Below, piece by piece: positions 1 to 7,710 of a stretch of 46,408 nucleotides of DNA. Below the pieces are notes generated by a model. It saw only the letters and a list, made by a program, of their open reading frames with translations. It searched no databases and had not been told where the DNA came from. Source of the stretch: an uncultured Lachnospiraceae bacterium (GTDB lineage: Bacteria; Bacillota; Clostridia; Lachnospirales; Lachnospiraceae). The stretch lies in NCBI GenBank assembly GCA_946631295.1, contig CAMOZY010000013.1:1-46408 (forward strand), given 5' to 3'. Position 1 is the stretch's first letter, and every line of letters begins with the position of its first letter. A program made the position numbers and the translations under genes.

Positions 1-1
1 T

Positions 2-886
2 ATTCCGTTTATAGGAATGTTCAGAGATCATTTTATCGGAAGTATCGGAAATGAATTGTCTTACTCGCTTGTATTTGCTATAGGAGTAGCGATAACATCC
101 ATACCTGTCATCTCCAAGATTTTCTTCGATATGGGTATCATGAATACCACATTCTCCAACACTGTTCTGACTGTATCCACATTTCAGGACCTGTGTCTCT
201 GGGTTCTTCTAAATGTAGCAACACGCGTTGCAAGATCCGGAGAGATCAGGCTGGGAGAAATGCTCCTGATTGTTTTTGTTACTATAGGTATTTTTTCTGT
301 GCTTGTAGTGATATCCCGATTCATTAAGCAGATAAAGAGCGAGTGGAAGCCAAATACATTCTATTCACTTAGTTTCGTCCTGTTGCTTATGATGTGTGGT
401 CTTCTGTATATGATAGGCATTAATATCATGTATTCGGCATTTGTTACAGGATACCTGATAAAGGCGGTATTCGGGACTGAGAAGACTACTAAGGATCGTA
501 TGCATTTTCTTGAAAACATCTCTTTTTCATTCTTTATCCCCATATATTTTGCACTTGTAGGAATACAGCTTAATGTAGTCAATGATTTTTCAATAAGCCG
601 ATTTATACTGTTTTTTGCTATAGCTTTTGGTTTGGAATTCGTTGGCACGTGGCTTCTTCTTATTCCTTCAGGACTTAAGATGAGCACAAGAATGAATTTT
701 GCCATAACGATGAATGCACGTGGCGGCCCAGGAATCGTACTTGCAACTGTTGCATATTCTTACGATATTATAAGTCTCGAATTTTTCACGGTACTTATTC
801 TTACAACCATGCTCAGTTCAATGATAGCAGGATATTATCTGAGATGGCAGCAGAAGAAGGATCCTAAAGTATTCGATATTCTTTGA
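2..886 (+). CDS. cation:proton antiporter, 3' part (CPA2/Kef-like)
   Basis: The reading frame is open from the first bases of the window, so this is the C-terminal part (about 294 residues) of a longer gene and its true start is not visible. The protein is almost wholly hydrophobic, with about eight membrane segments. It carries the glycine-rich MNARGGPGIVLATVAYS stretch typical of the late helices of Na+/H+ exchanger domains, and it ends in a short basic cytoplasmic tail (QQKKDPKV). The family exchanges H+ for Na+ or K+ across the cell membrane. No C-terminal RCK/TrkA domain is present. A hairpin terminator follows 28 bases after the stop, so it closes its own transcript. Family assignment is fairly safe; the transported ion is not known. 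Confidence 0.75.
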   Translation: MPFIGMFRDHFIGSIGNELSYSLVFAIGVAITSIPVISKIFFDMGIMNTTFSNTVLTVSTFQDLCLWVLLNVATRVARSGEIRLGEMLLIVFVTIGIFSVLVVISRFIKQIKSEWKPNTFYSLSFVLLLMMCGLLYMIGINIMYSAFVTGYLIKAVFGTEKTTKDRMHFLENISFSFFIPIYFALVGIQLNVVNDFSISRFILFFAIAFGLEFVGTWLLLIPSGLKMSTRMNFAITMNARGGPGIVLATVAYSYDIISLEFFTVLILTTMLSSMIAGYYLRWQQKKDPKVFDIL

Positions 887-913
887 TCTGAGTTTAAATG
901 GTTATGAATAATG

Positions 914-952
914 AGGGAATGCTGACTTATTTATGTGTCGGCGTTCCCTTTA
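914..952 (+). terminator. rho-independent terminator after the antiporter
   Basis: A 13-bp stem, 914-926 with 937-949, contains two G-U pairs and has a 10-base loop. It is followed by TTTATT. It separates the antiporter transcript from the promoter that starts at 953. Confidence 0.75.
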
Positions 953-1002
953 TTGCAATACCTGCAATCATGGTCTATAATGCCAAGTTAGGTAACGCTA
1001 AC
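953..1002 (+). promoter_or_regulatory. promoter with GTTAG-N6-CTAAC operator (site 1)
   Basis: The -35 is TTGCAA (953-958), then 17 bp, then a perfect -10 TATAAT (976-981). The palindrome GTTAGGTAACGCTAAC lies at 987-1002, five bases after the -10, so it covers the likely transcription start. This position fits repression. The downstream operon is methyltransferase, ATC-hydrolase-like protein and TetR regulator, so the TetR may control its own promoter here. Confidence 0.8.
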
Positions 1003-1071
1003 CCGATAACGCTCATATTAGATATAAAAGGTTTGTTGTTCTGAAATATTAAAGCATTGGAGATTTATGAT

Positions 1072-1911
1072 ATGCAGAAATACCATATCGAAAAAAATAC
1101 AGTTCAGGAAACGCTGATCATCCCTCTTTATGGAAGGAAGGTATGTTCAGACAGATTTCCCCGTTTATTTAATGATCCGGAAGCTGAACGCATCTGCGGT
1201 ATGCTGGATTATGATTTTGAGGAAAAGGGAAAAAGGATGGAGTCCGGAGTTGGACTCTTTGGTGCTCTTGAGGTAGCACAACGTCAGTATGATATAGCCT
1301 GTGAGGTTAAGGAATATCTCAGGGCCCATCCTAATGCTGCTGTAGTGAATCTTGGATGCGGACTGGATGACACTGTCCGGAAATGCGATAACGGCACCTG
1401 CAGGGGATACAATATAGATATGCCTGATGTAATAAAGGTTCGTAATGAATTATTGCCGGCCGGCGAAAGAGAGTATAACCTTGCATATGATCTCAATGAT
1501 GACAGTTGGATGGATGAGATAGAAGCAGATGATGGTGTTATTCTTTTCGCAACTGGCGTGTTCTATTATTTCAAAACGGAAGATGTAAGGATCCTGTTTG
1601 ATAAGATGGCATCTCGCTTTTCCGGAGGAACGATAGTATTTGACGCATGTAACCGGAGTGGTGCGAAGATGATGACAAAAACATGGCTTAAAGAGGCAGG
1701 TATAAGCGATGTTCAGGCATTCTTTTCAATTGAAAATGTGCATGAACTCGACACATGGAGCAGTGGATTCTCAAGCGTTTCAGCCAGGAGTTATATGCGT
1801 GGATACAGAGATATCTATAAAGAGGTAGGACTGCTTCATAAGTTCATGATAAAGTTCTGTGACAGTCTGGTGAATATGATCATAGTAAAGATCAGTTTCA
1901 AACGTGGATGA
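1072..1911 (+). CDS. class I SAM-dependent methyltransferase, PPM/TcmP-like
   Basis: The product is 279 residues long. The SAM-binding loop VNLGCGLDD (about residues 92-100) is followed by an acidic strand end, YNIDMPDVIKVR. This arrangement is typical of the leucine-carboxyl / TcmP-type O-methyltransferase superfamily, which methylates carboxylates or small molecules. The substrate cannot be told from sequence. I chose the ATG at 1072 because GGAG at 1059-1062 lies nine bases before it; an in-frame TTG at 1057 overlaps that Shine-Dalgarno site and is unlikely. It is the first gene after operator site 1, and the next gene starts 17 bases after its stop, so the two are co-transcribed. Confidence 0.75.
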   Translation: MQKYHIEKNTVQETLIIPLYGRKVCSDRFPRLFNDPEAERICGMLDYDFEEKGKRMESGVGLFGALEVAQRQYDIACEVKEYLRAHPNAAVVNLGCGLDDTVRKCDNGTCRGYNIDMPDVIKVRNELLPAGEREYNLAYDLNDDSWMDEIEADDGVILFATGVFYYFKTEDVRILFDKMASRFSGGTIVFDACNRSGAKMMTKTWLKEAGISDVQAFFSIENVHELDTWSSGFSSVSARSYMRGYRDIYKEVGLLHKFMIKFCDSLVNMIIVKISFKRG

Positions 1912-1927
1912 TAAGGAGATGATCGCG

Positions 1928-2578
1928 ATGAATTATAAGGGTATGCCAGCCGCAATGTGGATAATGTATAAGAAATCGTTCAGAGACCATCTTGTCACGG
2001 ATATGGGATTTGATGAATCTGCAGCTGTCAGAATAACACAAAAGGCTAAGCCTAAATACAGGGAGATAATTGAAAAACTGCCGGAATTCGAAGAAGGAGA
2101 CAGATTTAAGACCAATATCGTTAACTGTGCTCTGCTTGTTGCGTTTCTTCTAAGTATGGACAGAAGACCAACTGTGGAGGAACTTACAGTATTCTATGAA
2201 AATGCAATGACAATGCCCATGACAAAGATGTTCTGCAGAAAGGCCGGTAAGATCAAGTTTACTGATAAGGATATAGAGGGACAGAAAGCTACGGCAGCTC
2301 TGCGTGCAGGTGATCGTAATCCCTATTCATGGACAATGGATTATCTGCCTTATAAAGATGGAAGCGGATATGAAGCGAGATTCCATACCTGTGGTATCTG
2401 TACACTTATGGGAGAATACGGATTCTTTGATCTGGTTCCTGCCATGTGTCATCTTGACTATACAATGAGTGAACTTGGTGGAGCTTCGGTATTTGTACGA
2501 GAGTACACATTAGCCGGAGGAGGACCATACTGTGACTGTGGATATAAGAAGAAAAAAAGGATTGACTTCGAAAAATAA
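1928..2578 (+). CDS. L-2-amino-thiazoline-4-carboxylic acid hydrolase-like protein
   Basis: The product has 216 residues. The C-terminal half carries the pattern of the ATC-hydrolase family as I remember it (Pfam PF14196): a strand with cysteines, FHTCGICTL (about residues 157-165), then PAMCHLDYTMSE, and a final glycine-rich GGGPYCDCGYKK. Named members open the thiazoline ring of ATC, but most family members have no tested function, so the reaction here is not established. The ATG at 1928 is preceded by AAGGAG (1913-1918) at nine bases; the GTG at 1904 overlaps the upstream gene and has no such site. A second, diverged member is at 21226-21924. Confidence 0.6.
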   Translation: MNYKGMPAAMWIMYKKSFRDHLVTDMGFDESAAVRITQKAKPKYREIIEKLPEFEEGDRFKTNIVNCALLVAFLLSMDRRPTVEELTVFYENAMTMPMTKMFCRKAGKIKFTDKDIEGQKATAALRAGDRNPYSWTMDYLPYKDGSGYEARFHTCGICTLMGEYGFFDLVPAMCHLDYTMSELGGASVFVREYTLAGGGPYCDCGYKKKKRIDFEK

Positions 2579-2630
2579 ATATAGTAATCTTTGATAGCTA
2601 ACATTGATAACTTATATGGAGGCATAGATA

Positions 2631-3248
2631 ATGCCAAGAGATAAGTCATTAAGCCATGAGAAAGTAAAGATTGCTATCAGAGAAGAATTTCTTGAAAAAG
2701 GCTACGAAGGGGCTTCAATAAGAAGTATCGGAGCCAGAGCCGGAATGACATCTGCGGGACTGTACAGACATTATCCGGATAAGGAAGCGATGTTTAATGC
2801 TCTTGTAGAACCATTAGTTAACAGGATCAGTACGTGGACCAAAAGGCATATCGGCAGAAAGGATCAGCTTCTTGATAACGTGACCGGTGGTGAGGACCTG
2901 TTCGGTGAGACGTTTGTTGATCTTATAAGGGATGTAATCCTGCCTAACCGTGATGAATTTAGATTGCTGATGAATGCTTCAGCCGGTACGAAGTATGAGA
3001 ACTTCATTCATGATTTTGTGATAGATAATCAGAAGTCATTTCTTAATGCAATCCGCTATATGAGGAAAAACGGATATCCGGCAATGGATATCAGCGAGGA
3101 GGAATTACATATGCTGCTCTCAGCATATATCACAGCATGTTTCGAAACCATCGTTCATGATTACGATGATGAAAAAATAGAAAAATACCTTAATACGGTA
3201 CAGGAGTTCTTTATGCCGGGGTGGATGAAGATAATGGGAGTTAAGTAG
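2631..3248 (+). CDS. TetR/AcrR-family transcriptional regulator 1
   Basis: The protein has 205 residues, the usual TetR length. The N-terminal helix-turn-helix (about residues 10-55) includes GYEGASIRSIGARAGMTS and the recognition helix with GLYRHYPDKEAMF. The remaining residues form the variable ligand-binding domain. It contains the string GTKYENFIHDF, which recurs nearly unchanged in the second TetR (GTAYENFGHDF), so the two are paralogues. GGAGG (2618-2622) precedes the ATG. It is the third gene of the operon behind operator site 1 and lies just upstream of an ABC pair with the same operator, so it is a candidate (unproven) for the regulator of the whole GTTAG-N6-CTAAC set. Confidence 0.9.
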   Translation: MPRDKSLSHEKVKIAIREEFLEKGYEGASIRSIGARAGMTSAGLYRHYPDKEAMFNALVEPLVNRISTWTKRHIGRKDQLLDNVTGGEDLFGETFVDLIRDVILPNRDEFRLLMNASAGTKYENFIHDFVIDNQKSFLNAIRYMRKNGYPAMDISEEELHMLLSAYITACFETIVHDYDDEKIEKYLNTVQEFFMPGWMKIMGVK

Positions 3249-3251
3249 AAA

Positions 3252-3272
3252 AGAGCCGAAAGGCTCTTTTTT
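3252..3272 (+). terminator. rho-independent terminator after TetR 1
   Basis: Six-bp stem AGAGCC/GGCTCT with a GAAA tetraloop (3252-3267), followed at once by seven T residues. It begins three bases after the TetR stop. Confidence 0.9.
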
Positions 3273-3277
3273 ATTGT

Positions 3278-3311
3278 GTTAGTTATCAATATTGGGTTAG
3301 CGATAACTAAC
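3278..3311 (+). promoter_or_regulatory. GTTAG-N6-CTAAC operator (site 2) with a degenerate upstream copy
   Basis: A perfect arm pair GTTAGCGATAACTAAC lies at 3296-3311, about 30 bases before the first ABC gene. Eighteen bases upstream, GTTAGTTATC (3278-3287) repeats the reverse complement of one half of the same site without the matching second half. No convincing -35/-10 pair is visible here; CAATAT at 3287-3292 could serve as a weak -10. Confidence 0.7.
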
Positions 3312-3341
3312 GCAAAAGATATATAAGGAGGAGTGAAAAAA

Positions 3342-5105
3342 TTGGGAAAGACAGAAAAATATGATCACATGAAACTGATCAGACAGTATGCGGGAGGGCA
3401 CAGGAATCTTATAACCCTGGGCAGATTACTTGCAGCAGTAAGTGCAGTGCTTACCTTAATTCCATACTACGAACTATGGAAGGTCATAAGGACAGCGGTT
3501 AATGGAGAGGAACTTGATGATATCAAGGGGTATGCATGGTCTGCTGTGGCCATGATAGTTGGAGCCCTGCTCATATACATTGCAGCGCTTTTATGTACTC
3601 ATATAGCTGCATTCCGTGTGCAGGCCAATATGAGAAGTTCTCTGATGAGAAGGATCATCACACTTCCGCTCGGAGTATTTGACGAGGATGGAACCGGTAA
3701 GATAAGAAGGATCGTCAGTGACTCCACCGCGGCAACTGAGACCTATATAGCACATACTCTTGCGGATAAAACAGTTGCAGCAATCACACCTGTTGGATTA
3801 CTAGTGCTTGTATTTGCATTTAACTGGAAAATTGGTCTGATATGCATGATTCCAGCTGTTATCGGATTTGCCTGCATGATGTCCATGATGGGTAAAAATA
3901 TGCAGGAGAAGATGAGGGAGTATCAGAATGCTCTTGAGACGATGAACAGCGAAGCTACCGAATACGTCAGGGGTGTTCCTGTGGTTAAGACTTTCGGACA
4001 GACCATCCATTCATTTAAGAGATTTAAAGCATGTATTGACGGTTACGGAAAGTGGACTACAGATTATACACTGATGCTCAGACTTCCGATGACGGGATTT
4101 ATGACCTGTATAAATGCTATATTTGCATTTATCGTTATCGCAGCTTATGTGATACCCGGTAATGGTATATCTAATGCTGACATACTCAATGTGATGTATT
4201 ACATCATAATAACACCACTCATTACGATTGCACTCACGAAGATTGCTTATTCCGGTGAGGCCGAGATGAATCTTATCGATGCATTAAAGCGTGTCGACAG
4301 GATCATGGAAATGGAACCTCTTAAGGATGGAGCAGCAAGCAATAAACCTGCAGATCATGGCATCGTACTTAAGAATGTTACATACAGATATGAAGGAGCC
4401 TTACGTGATGCGGTAAGTGATGTATCGATAGATATATGCCCTGGTGAACATGTTGCACTGGTCGGTCCCTCCGGTTCAGGTAAGACCACACTGGCTGAAC
4501 TGATGGTGAGATTCTTTGATGTCAGCTCCGGTGAGATATTGATCGGAGGCGTAAATGTTAAGGATATACCTTCATCTGAACTTATGAAGTATGTATCATT
4601 TGTTTTTCAGGACAGCAGACTCATCAAGAAATCAATTCTTGAAAATGTCCGCATGTCCAAACCCGGTGCAAGCGAAGAGGAAGTGATGGATGCACTTCGT
4701 AAAGCACAGTGCATGGATATCATTGATAAGCTTCCGAATGGAATACATACGGTTATCGGAGAAAAGGGAACTTATCTGTCCGGAGGAGAGCAGCAGAGGA
4801 TAACCATTGCGAGAGCAGTTCTTAAGGATGCTCCAATACTTATACTTGACGAAGCAACAGCATTTGCTGATCCTGATAATGAAACTAAAGTTCAGGCTGC
4901 TTTTGAAGAATTATCCAGGGACAAGACACTCATAATGATCGCTCACAGGCTGAGTACTGTTATGAATGCTGACAGGATCTTTGTTATGGATGACGGAAGA
5001 TGTGTACAGTCCGGAACACATGATGAACTGATGACTCATGGAGGCTTGTATAAAGACATGTTTGATGAATATACAAGATCGATCGAGTGGAAGGTAGGTG
5101 CCTGA
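3342..5105 (+). CDS. ABC exporter-type transporter, fused TM-ATPase subunit, pair 1a
   Basis: The product is 587 residues: an N-terminal six-helix transmembrane domain (about 25-310) and a C-terminal ATPase. Walker A is GPSGSGKTT (375-383), the signature LSGGEQQR (479-486), Walker B ILILDE (499-504), and the switch histidine is in IAHRLS. The D-loop region reads DEATAFADPD. The GTG at 3333 directly abuts AAGGAGGA and cannot be used efficiently, so I take the in-frame TTG at 3342, ten bases after AGGAGG. The stop is two bases before the start of the partner gene, so the two half-transporters probably form a heterodimer. The cargo is unknown; such pairs export drugs, lipids or peptides, and some (YbtPQ/IrtAB type) handle siderophores. 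Confidence 0.85.
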   Translation: MGKTEKYDHMKLIRQYAGGHRNLITLGRLLAAVSAVLTLIPYYELWKVIRTAVNGEELDDIKGYAWSAVAMIVGALLIYIAALLCTHIAAFRVQANMRSSLMRRIITLPLGVFDEDGTGKIRRIVSDSTAATETYIAHTLADKTVAAITPVGLLVLVFAFNWKIGLICMIPAVIGFACMMSMMGKNMQEKMREYQNALETMNSEATEYVRGVPVVKTFGQTIHSFKRFKACIDGYGKWTTDYTLMLRLPMTGFMTCINAIFAFIVIAAYVIPGNGISNADILNVMYYIIITPLITIALTKIAYSGEAEMNLIDALKRVDRIMEMEPLKDGAASNKPADHGIVLKNVTYRYEGALRDAVSDVSIDICPGEHVALVGPSGSGKTTLAELMVRFFDVSSGEILIGGVNVKDIPSSELMKYVSFVFQDSRLIKKSILENVRMSKPGASEEEVMDALRKAQCMDIIDKLPNGIHTVIGEKGTYLSGGEQQRITIARAVLKDAPILILDEATAFADPDNETKVQAAFEELSRDKTLIMIAHRLSTVMNADRIFVMDDGRCVQSGTHDELMTHGGLYKDMFDEYTRSIEWKVGA

Positions 5106-5107
5106 AG

Positions 5108-6841
5108 ATGATAGAAAGATTACAGCATAAATATGCCCTTTCAAGACAGGGTGCAGTAGATATGGTCAAAGCATGCATATGCGTTCTTGTGGCGAATATC
5201 GTGCTTATGATGCCGGCAGGAATACTTTATACCCTGATAAACGATATGTTAAATGAAAATCTGAATAAAGACAGGATTCCGTTTTACGTAATAGCTTCGG
5301 TTATCATAATAATCCTGGTTGCGGTAACCAATTTCATACAGTACAATGCAACATTCCTTACAACCTACAGAGAGAGCGGTGTCCGCAGAACTACCATTGC
5401 AGAGAAACTCAGAAAACTTCCGCTTTCATACTTCGGTAAGAAGAATCTGGCTGATCTTACAACCAATATTATGGGTGACTGTGCAATGGTTGAAACTGCA
5501 TCCAGTCACTGGATTCCCGAGCTTATAGGTGCTCTCGGATCGGTAAGCCTGGTTGGCATAAGTCTTTTCTTCTTCTTTGACTGGAGAATGGTTCTTGCAA
5601 GCTTCTGGGTTATCCCTGTAGCTTTCATAATAGTCACAACATGTGCAGGTGCTGAGAGAAGAGCAGTCAGAAAAAACCAGGCCGTTAAGATGGAGCTTTC
5701 TGATGGAATTCAGGAATGTCTGGAATCAATCAGAGACCTCAGGGCAAATAATGCCGAAGACGGTTACATGACAGAACTTGACGGAAAGATCAAGAAAGTC
5801 GAAAAAATGGCTCTTTTCACCGAACTTAAGATGGCGGTATATGTCAATTCCGCAGCTATTATTTTGAAACTTGGTATTGGCACAACTGCTGTTGTCGGTG
5901 GTGCGCTGTTTGCGTCAGGGGATATTGATATTCTTACATTCTTTATGTTCCTGATGCTGGTATCGAGACTTTATTCTCCCATGGAAATCTCGCTTCAGAA
6001 CTTTGCAGCGATAATAGCAACAGGTATTCAGTGCGAGAGACTTGATGAAGTATTGTCACATGATATACAGACAGGTTCGGAGCAGATGAGCAACACCGGA
6101 TATGACATAGTGTTTGATCATGTCGGTTTCAAATATGCCGATGATACCGATGTTCTTAAGGATGTAAGCTTTACCGCAAAACAGGGTGAAGTAACCGCAC
6201 TGATCGGGCCTTCAGGCGGTGGTAAGACTACGATCTCAAGACTTGCCGCAAGATTCTGGGATGTAAATGAAGGTAAGATAACTCTCGGTGGAGAGGATAT
6301 CTCCGGAATAGATCCCGAAACGCTTTTGAAGAATTATTCAATCGTATTCCAGGATGTCACTCTTTTCAACAATTCCGTTATGGAAAATATAAGGATAGGA
6401 AAAAGCGGCGCTACAGATGAGGAAGTCATTGCTGCAGCAAAGCTTGCCAACTGTGATGATTTCGTCAATCTGCTTCCTGATGGGTACAATACAACTATAG
6501 GAGAGAACGGAAGTGAGCTGTCAGGTGGTGAGAGACAGAGAATATCCATTGCAAGAGCGTTTCTTAAGGATGCACCTGTCGTACTCCTTGATGAAGCAAC
6601 AGCATCTCTTGATGCCGAAAATGAGACGGCTATACAGGGAGCTCTGTCAAGACTCATTAAGGATAAGACTGTACTTATCATAGCGCACAGAATGAGGACC
6701 ATCGCAAATGCTGATAAGATAGTTGTTCTTAAGGATGGCGTGGTTGCGGAACAGGGAAGCCCGGAATTCCTGTCCGGATTTGACAGCTTCTACAGTCGTA
6801 TGACAGCTCAGCAGCTAATCTCACAGAATTGGAAGATGTGA
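5108..6841 (+). CDS. ABC exporter-type transporter, fused TM-ATPase subunit, pair 1b
   Basis: The product is 577 residues with six membrane helices followed by an ATPase domain. Walker A is GPSGGGKTT (367-375), the signature LSGGERQR (471-478), Walker B VVLLDE with DEATASLDAE after it, and the H-loop is IAHRMR. I prefer the ATG at 5108 over the upstream in-frame GTG at 5087, which lies inside the previous gene. GGTAGG stands about ten bases before it. It is the second half of the heterodimer encoded with the gene ending at 5105. A terminator follows at 6870. The same layout (TetR, ABC, ABC) recurs at 7017-11179. Confidence 0.85.
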   Translation: MIERLQHKYALSRQGAVDMVKACICVLVANIVLMMPAGILYTLINDMLNENLNKDRIPFYVIASVIIIILVAVTNFIQYNATFLTTYRESGVRRTTIAEKLRKLPLSYFGKKNLADLTTNIMGDCAMVETASSHWIPELIGALGSVSLVGISLFFFFDWRMVLASFWVIPVAFIIVTTCAGAERRAVRKNQAVKMELSDGIQECLESIRDLRANNAEDGYMTELDGKIKKVEKMALFTELKMAVYVNSAAIILKLGIGTTAVVGGALFASGDIDILTFFMFLMLVSRLYSPMEISLQNFAAIIATGIQCERLDEVLSHDIQTGSEQMSNTGYDIVFDHVGFKYADDTDVLKDVSFTAKQGEVTALIGPSGGGKTTISRLAARFWDVNEGKITLGGEDISGIDPETLLKNYSIVFQDVTLFNNSVMENIRIGKSGATDEEVIAAAKLANCDDFVNLLPDGYNTTIGENGSELSGGERQRISIARAFLKDAPVVLLDEATASLDAENETAIQGALSRLIKDKTVLIIAHRMRTIANADKIVVLKDGVVAEQGSPEFLSGFDSFYSRMTAQQLISQNWKM

Positions 6842-6869
6842 ATACATAATCATACTTTTATAAAGAATT

Positions 6870-6907
6870 TCTCTGTGTATGTCTATTAAGACATGCGCAG
6901 AGATTTT
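6870..6907 (+). terminator. rho-independent terminator after ABC pair 1
   Basis: A 15-bp stem (6870-6884 with 6889-6903, two G-U pairs), four-base loop ATTA, then a run of T residues. It ends the first ABC operon. Confidence 0.9.
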
Positions 6908-6946
6908 TTATATCTGTAGTTGAAATAGTTATTTGATTATGTATGC

Positions 6947-7000
6947 TTGACAATACTAAGTGATACTGATAATATGCTTATCGGTAATCAGATTATCAGT
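6947..7000 (+). promoter_or_regulatory. promoter and inverted repeat of TetR 2
   Basis: TTGACA (6947-6952), 17 bp, TAATAT (6970-6975). A nine-base inverted repeat, ACTGATAAT (6965-6973) and ATTATCAGT (6992-7000), straddles the -10 and the start region, with TTATCGGTAA between the arms. It differs from the GTTAG-N6-CTAAC motif, so TetR 2 probably regulates itself through its own operator. Confidence 0.75.
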
Positions 7001-7016
7001 ATAGAGAGGATGATAT

Positions 7017-7631
7017 ATGTCCGTAAGAGATACCAGTATAGATCCAAGATTGCTTGACAGTGCCCGAAGTGAATTCATGAAGCTCGGATTTATGAAAGCT
7101 GATCTGAAAACTATCTGTGATAATGCGGGCGTTACAACCGGAGCAGTATATAAAAGATATAAAGGGAAAGAAGAATTATTCTGTGCTGTTGTAAAGGATA
7201 CGGCAGATACCCTGGATGAATTTGTGAAAGTGCGTAACGGTCAGGAACTATCCGTATTGACCGATACGGAAGTGTATGATACATGGATCATGAATGAGAA
7301 GTTCATACTTGATCTGTTCAGGATGCTTTGGAAGGTTAGGAATGATTTTGTGCTTCTTCTGGAAAAATCATCCGGAACAGCTTATGAGAATTTCGGACAT
7401 GACTTTGCACTTCGTATGACCGATGCCTATATGCAGTATTATAACGAGGCAAGAAAACGCGGACTTGCACATGCAGATATTTCAAAAGAAGAAATGCATG
7501 TACTGTGCAGTTCTTTTTGGATGGCTATATATGAACCATTTGTTCATAAGATGTCGTGGAAAGAAATTGAAGAACATAGCAGGGCCATGTGCAGGTTTTA
7601 TGATTGGACGAAAGTGCTTGAAATGAATTAA
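7017..7631 (+). CDS. TetR/AcrR-family transcriptional regulator 2
   Basis: The protein has 204 residues. The N-terminal helix-turn-helix (about residues 8-53) includes FMKADLKTICDNAGVTT and the recognition segment AVYKRYKGKEELF. The ligand domain shares GTAYENFGHDF and DISKEEMHVL with TetR 1, marking the two as paralogues, but the recognition helices differ. The start ATG is preceded by GAGAGGA (7003-7009). Its promoter carries a private inverted repeat (6965-7000). The two ABC genes that follow have an operator of the other type, so which TetR controls them is open. Confidence 0.88.
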   Translation: MSVRDTSIDPRLLDSARSEFMKLGFMKADLKTICDNAGVTTGAVYKRYKGKEELFCAVVKDTADTLDEFVKVRNGQELSVLTDTEVYDTWIMNEKFILDLFRMLWKVRNDFVLLLEKSSGTAYENFGHDFALRMTDAYMQYYNEARKRGLAHADISKEEMHVLCSSFWMAIYEPFVHKMSWKEIEEHSRAMCRFYDWTKVLEMN

Positions 7632-7640
7632 TTGTTTATA

Positions 7641-7690
7641 AGCCGTCTTATGACGGCTATATAAATGGATTAAGGTTAGCATTACCTAAC
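7641..7690 (+). promoter_or_regulatory. hairpin, likely -10, and GTTAG-N6-CTAAC operator (site 3)
   Basis: A seven-bp hairpin (7641-7647 with 7652-7658) follows the TetR 2 stop but has no T-tract, so termination would be weak. TATAAA (7660-7665) is a possible -10; no good -35 is seen. The palindrome GTTAGCATTACCTAAC is at 7675-7690, twenty bases before the ABC start codon, with the Shine-Dalgarno site in between. Confidence 0.7.
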
Positions 7691-7710
7691 CAAAGGATGG
7701 AGGAATTAAA

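Noticed and set aside
898-1044. 48-codon open frame beginning with two ATGs after the antiporter
   Set aside because: It runs through the terminator hairpin, the promoter and operator site 1, and has no ribosome site.
2590-2612. GCTAAC and GATAAC elements just before TetR 1
   Set aside because: The arms do not have the N6 spacing or full symmetry of the ten accepted operators.
7641-7666. Hairpin after TetR 2 as a full intrinsic terminator
   Set aside because: The tail is ATATAAAT rather than a T-run, so at best it is weak.
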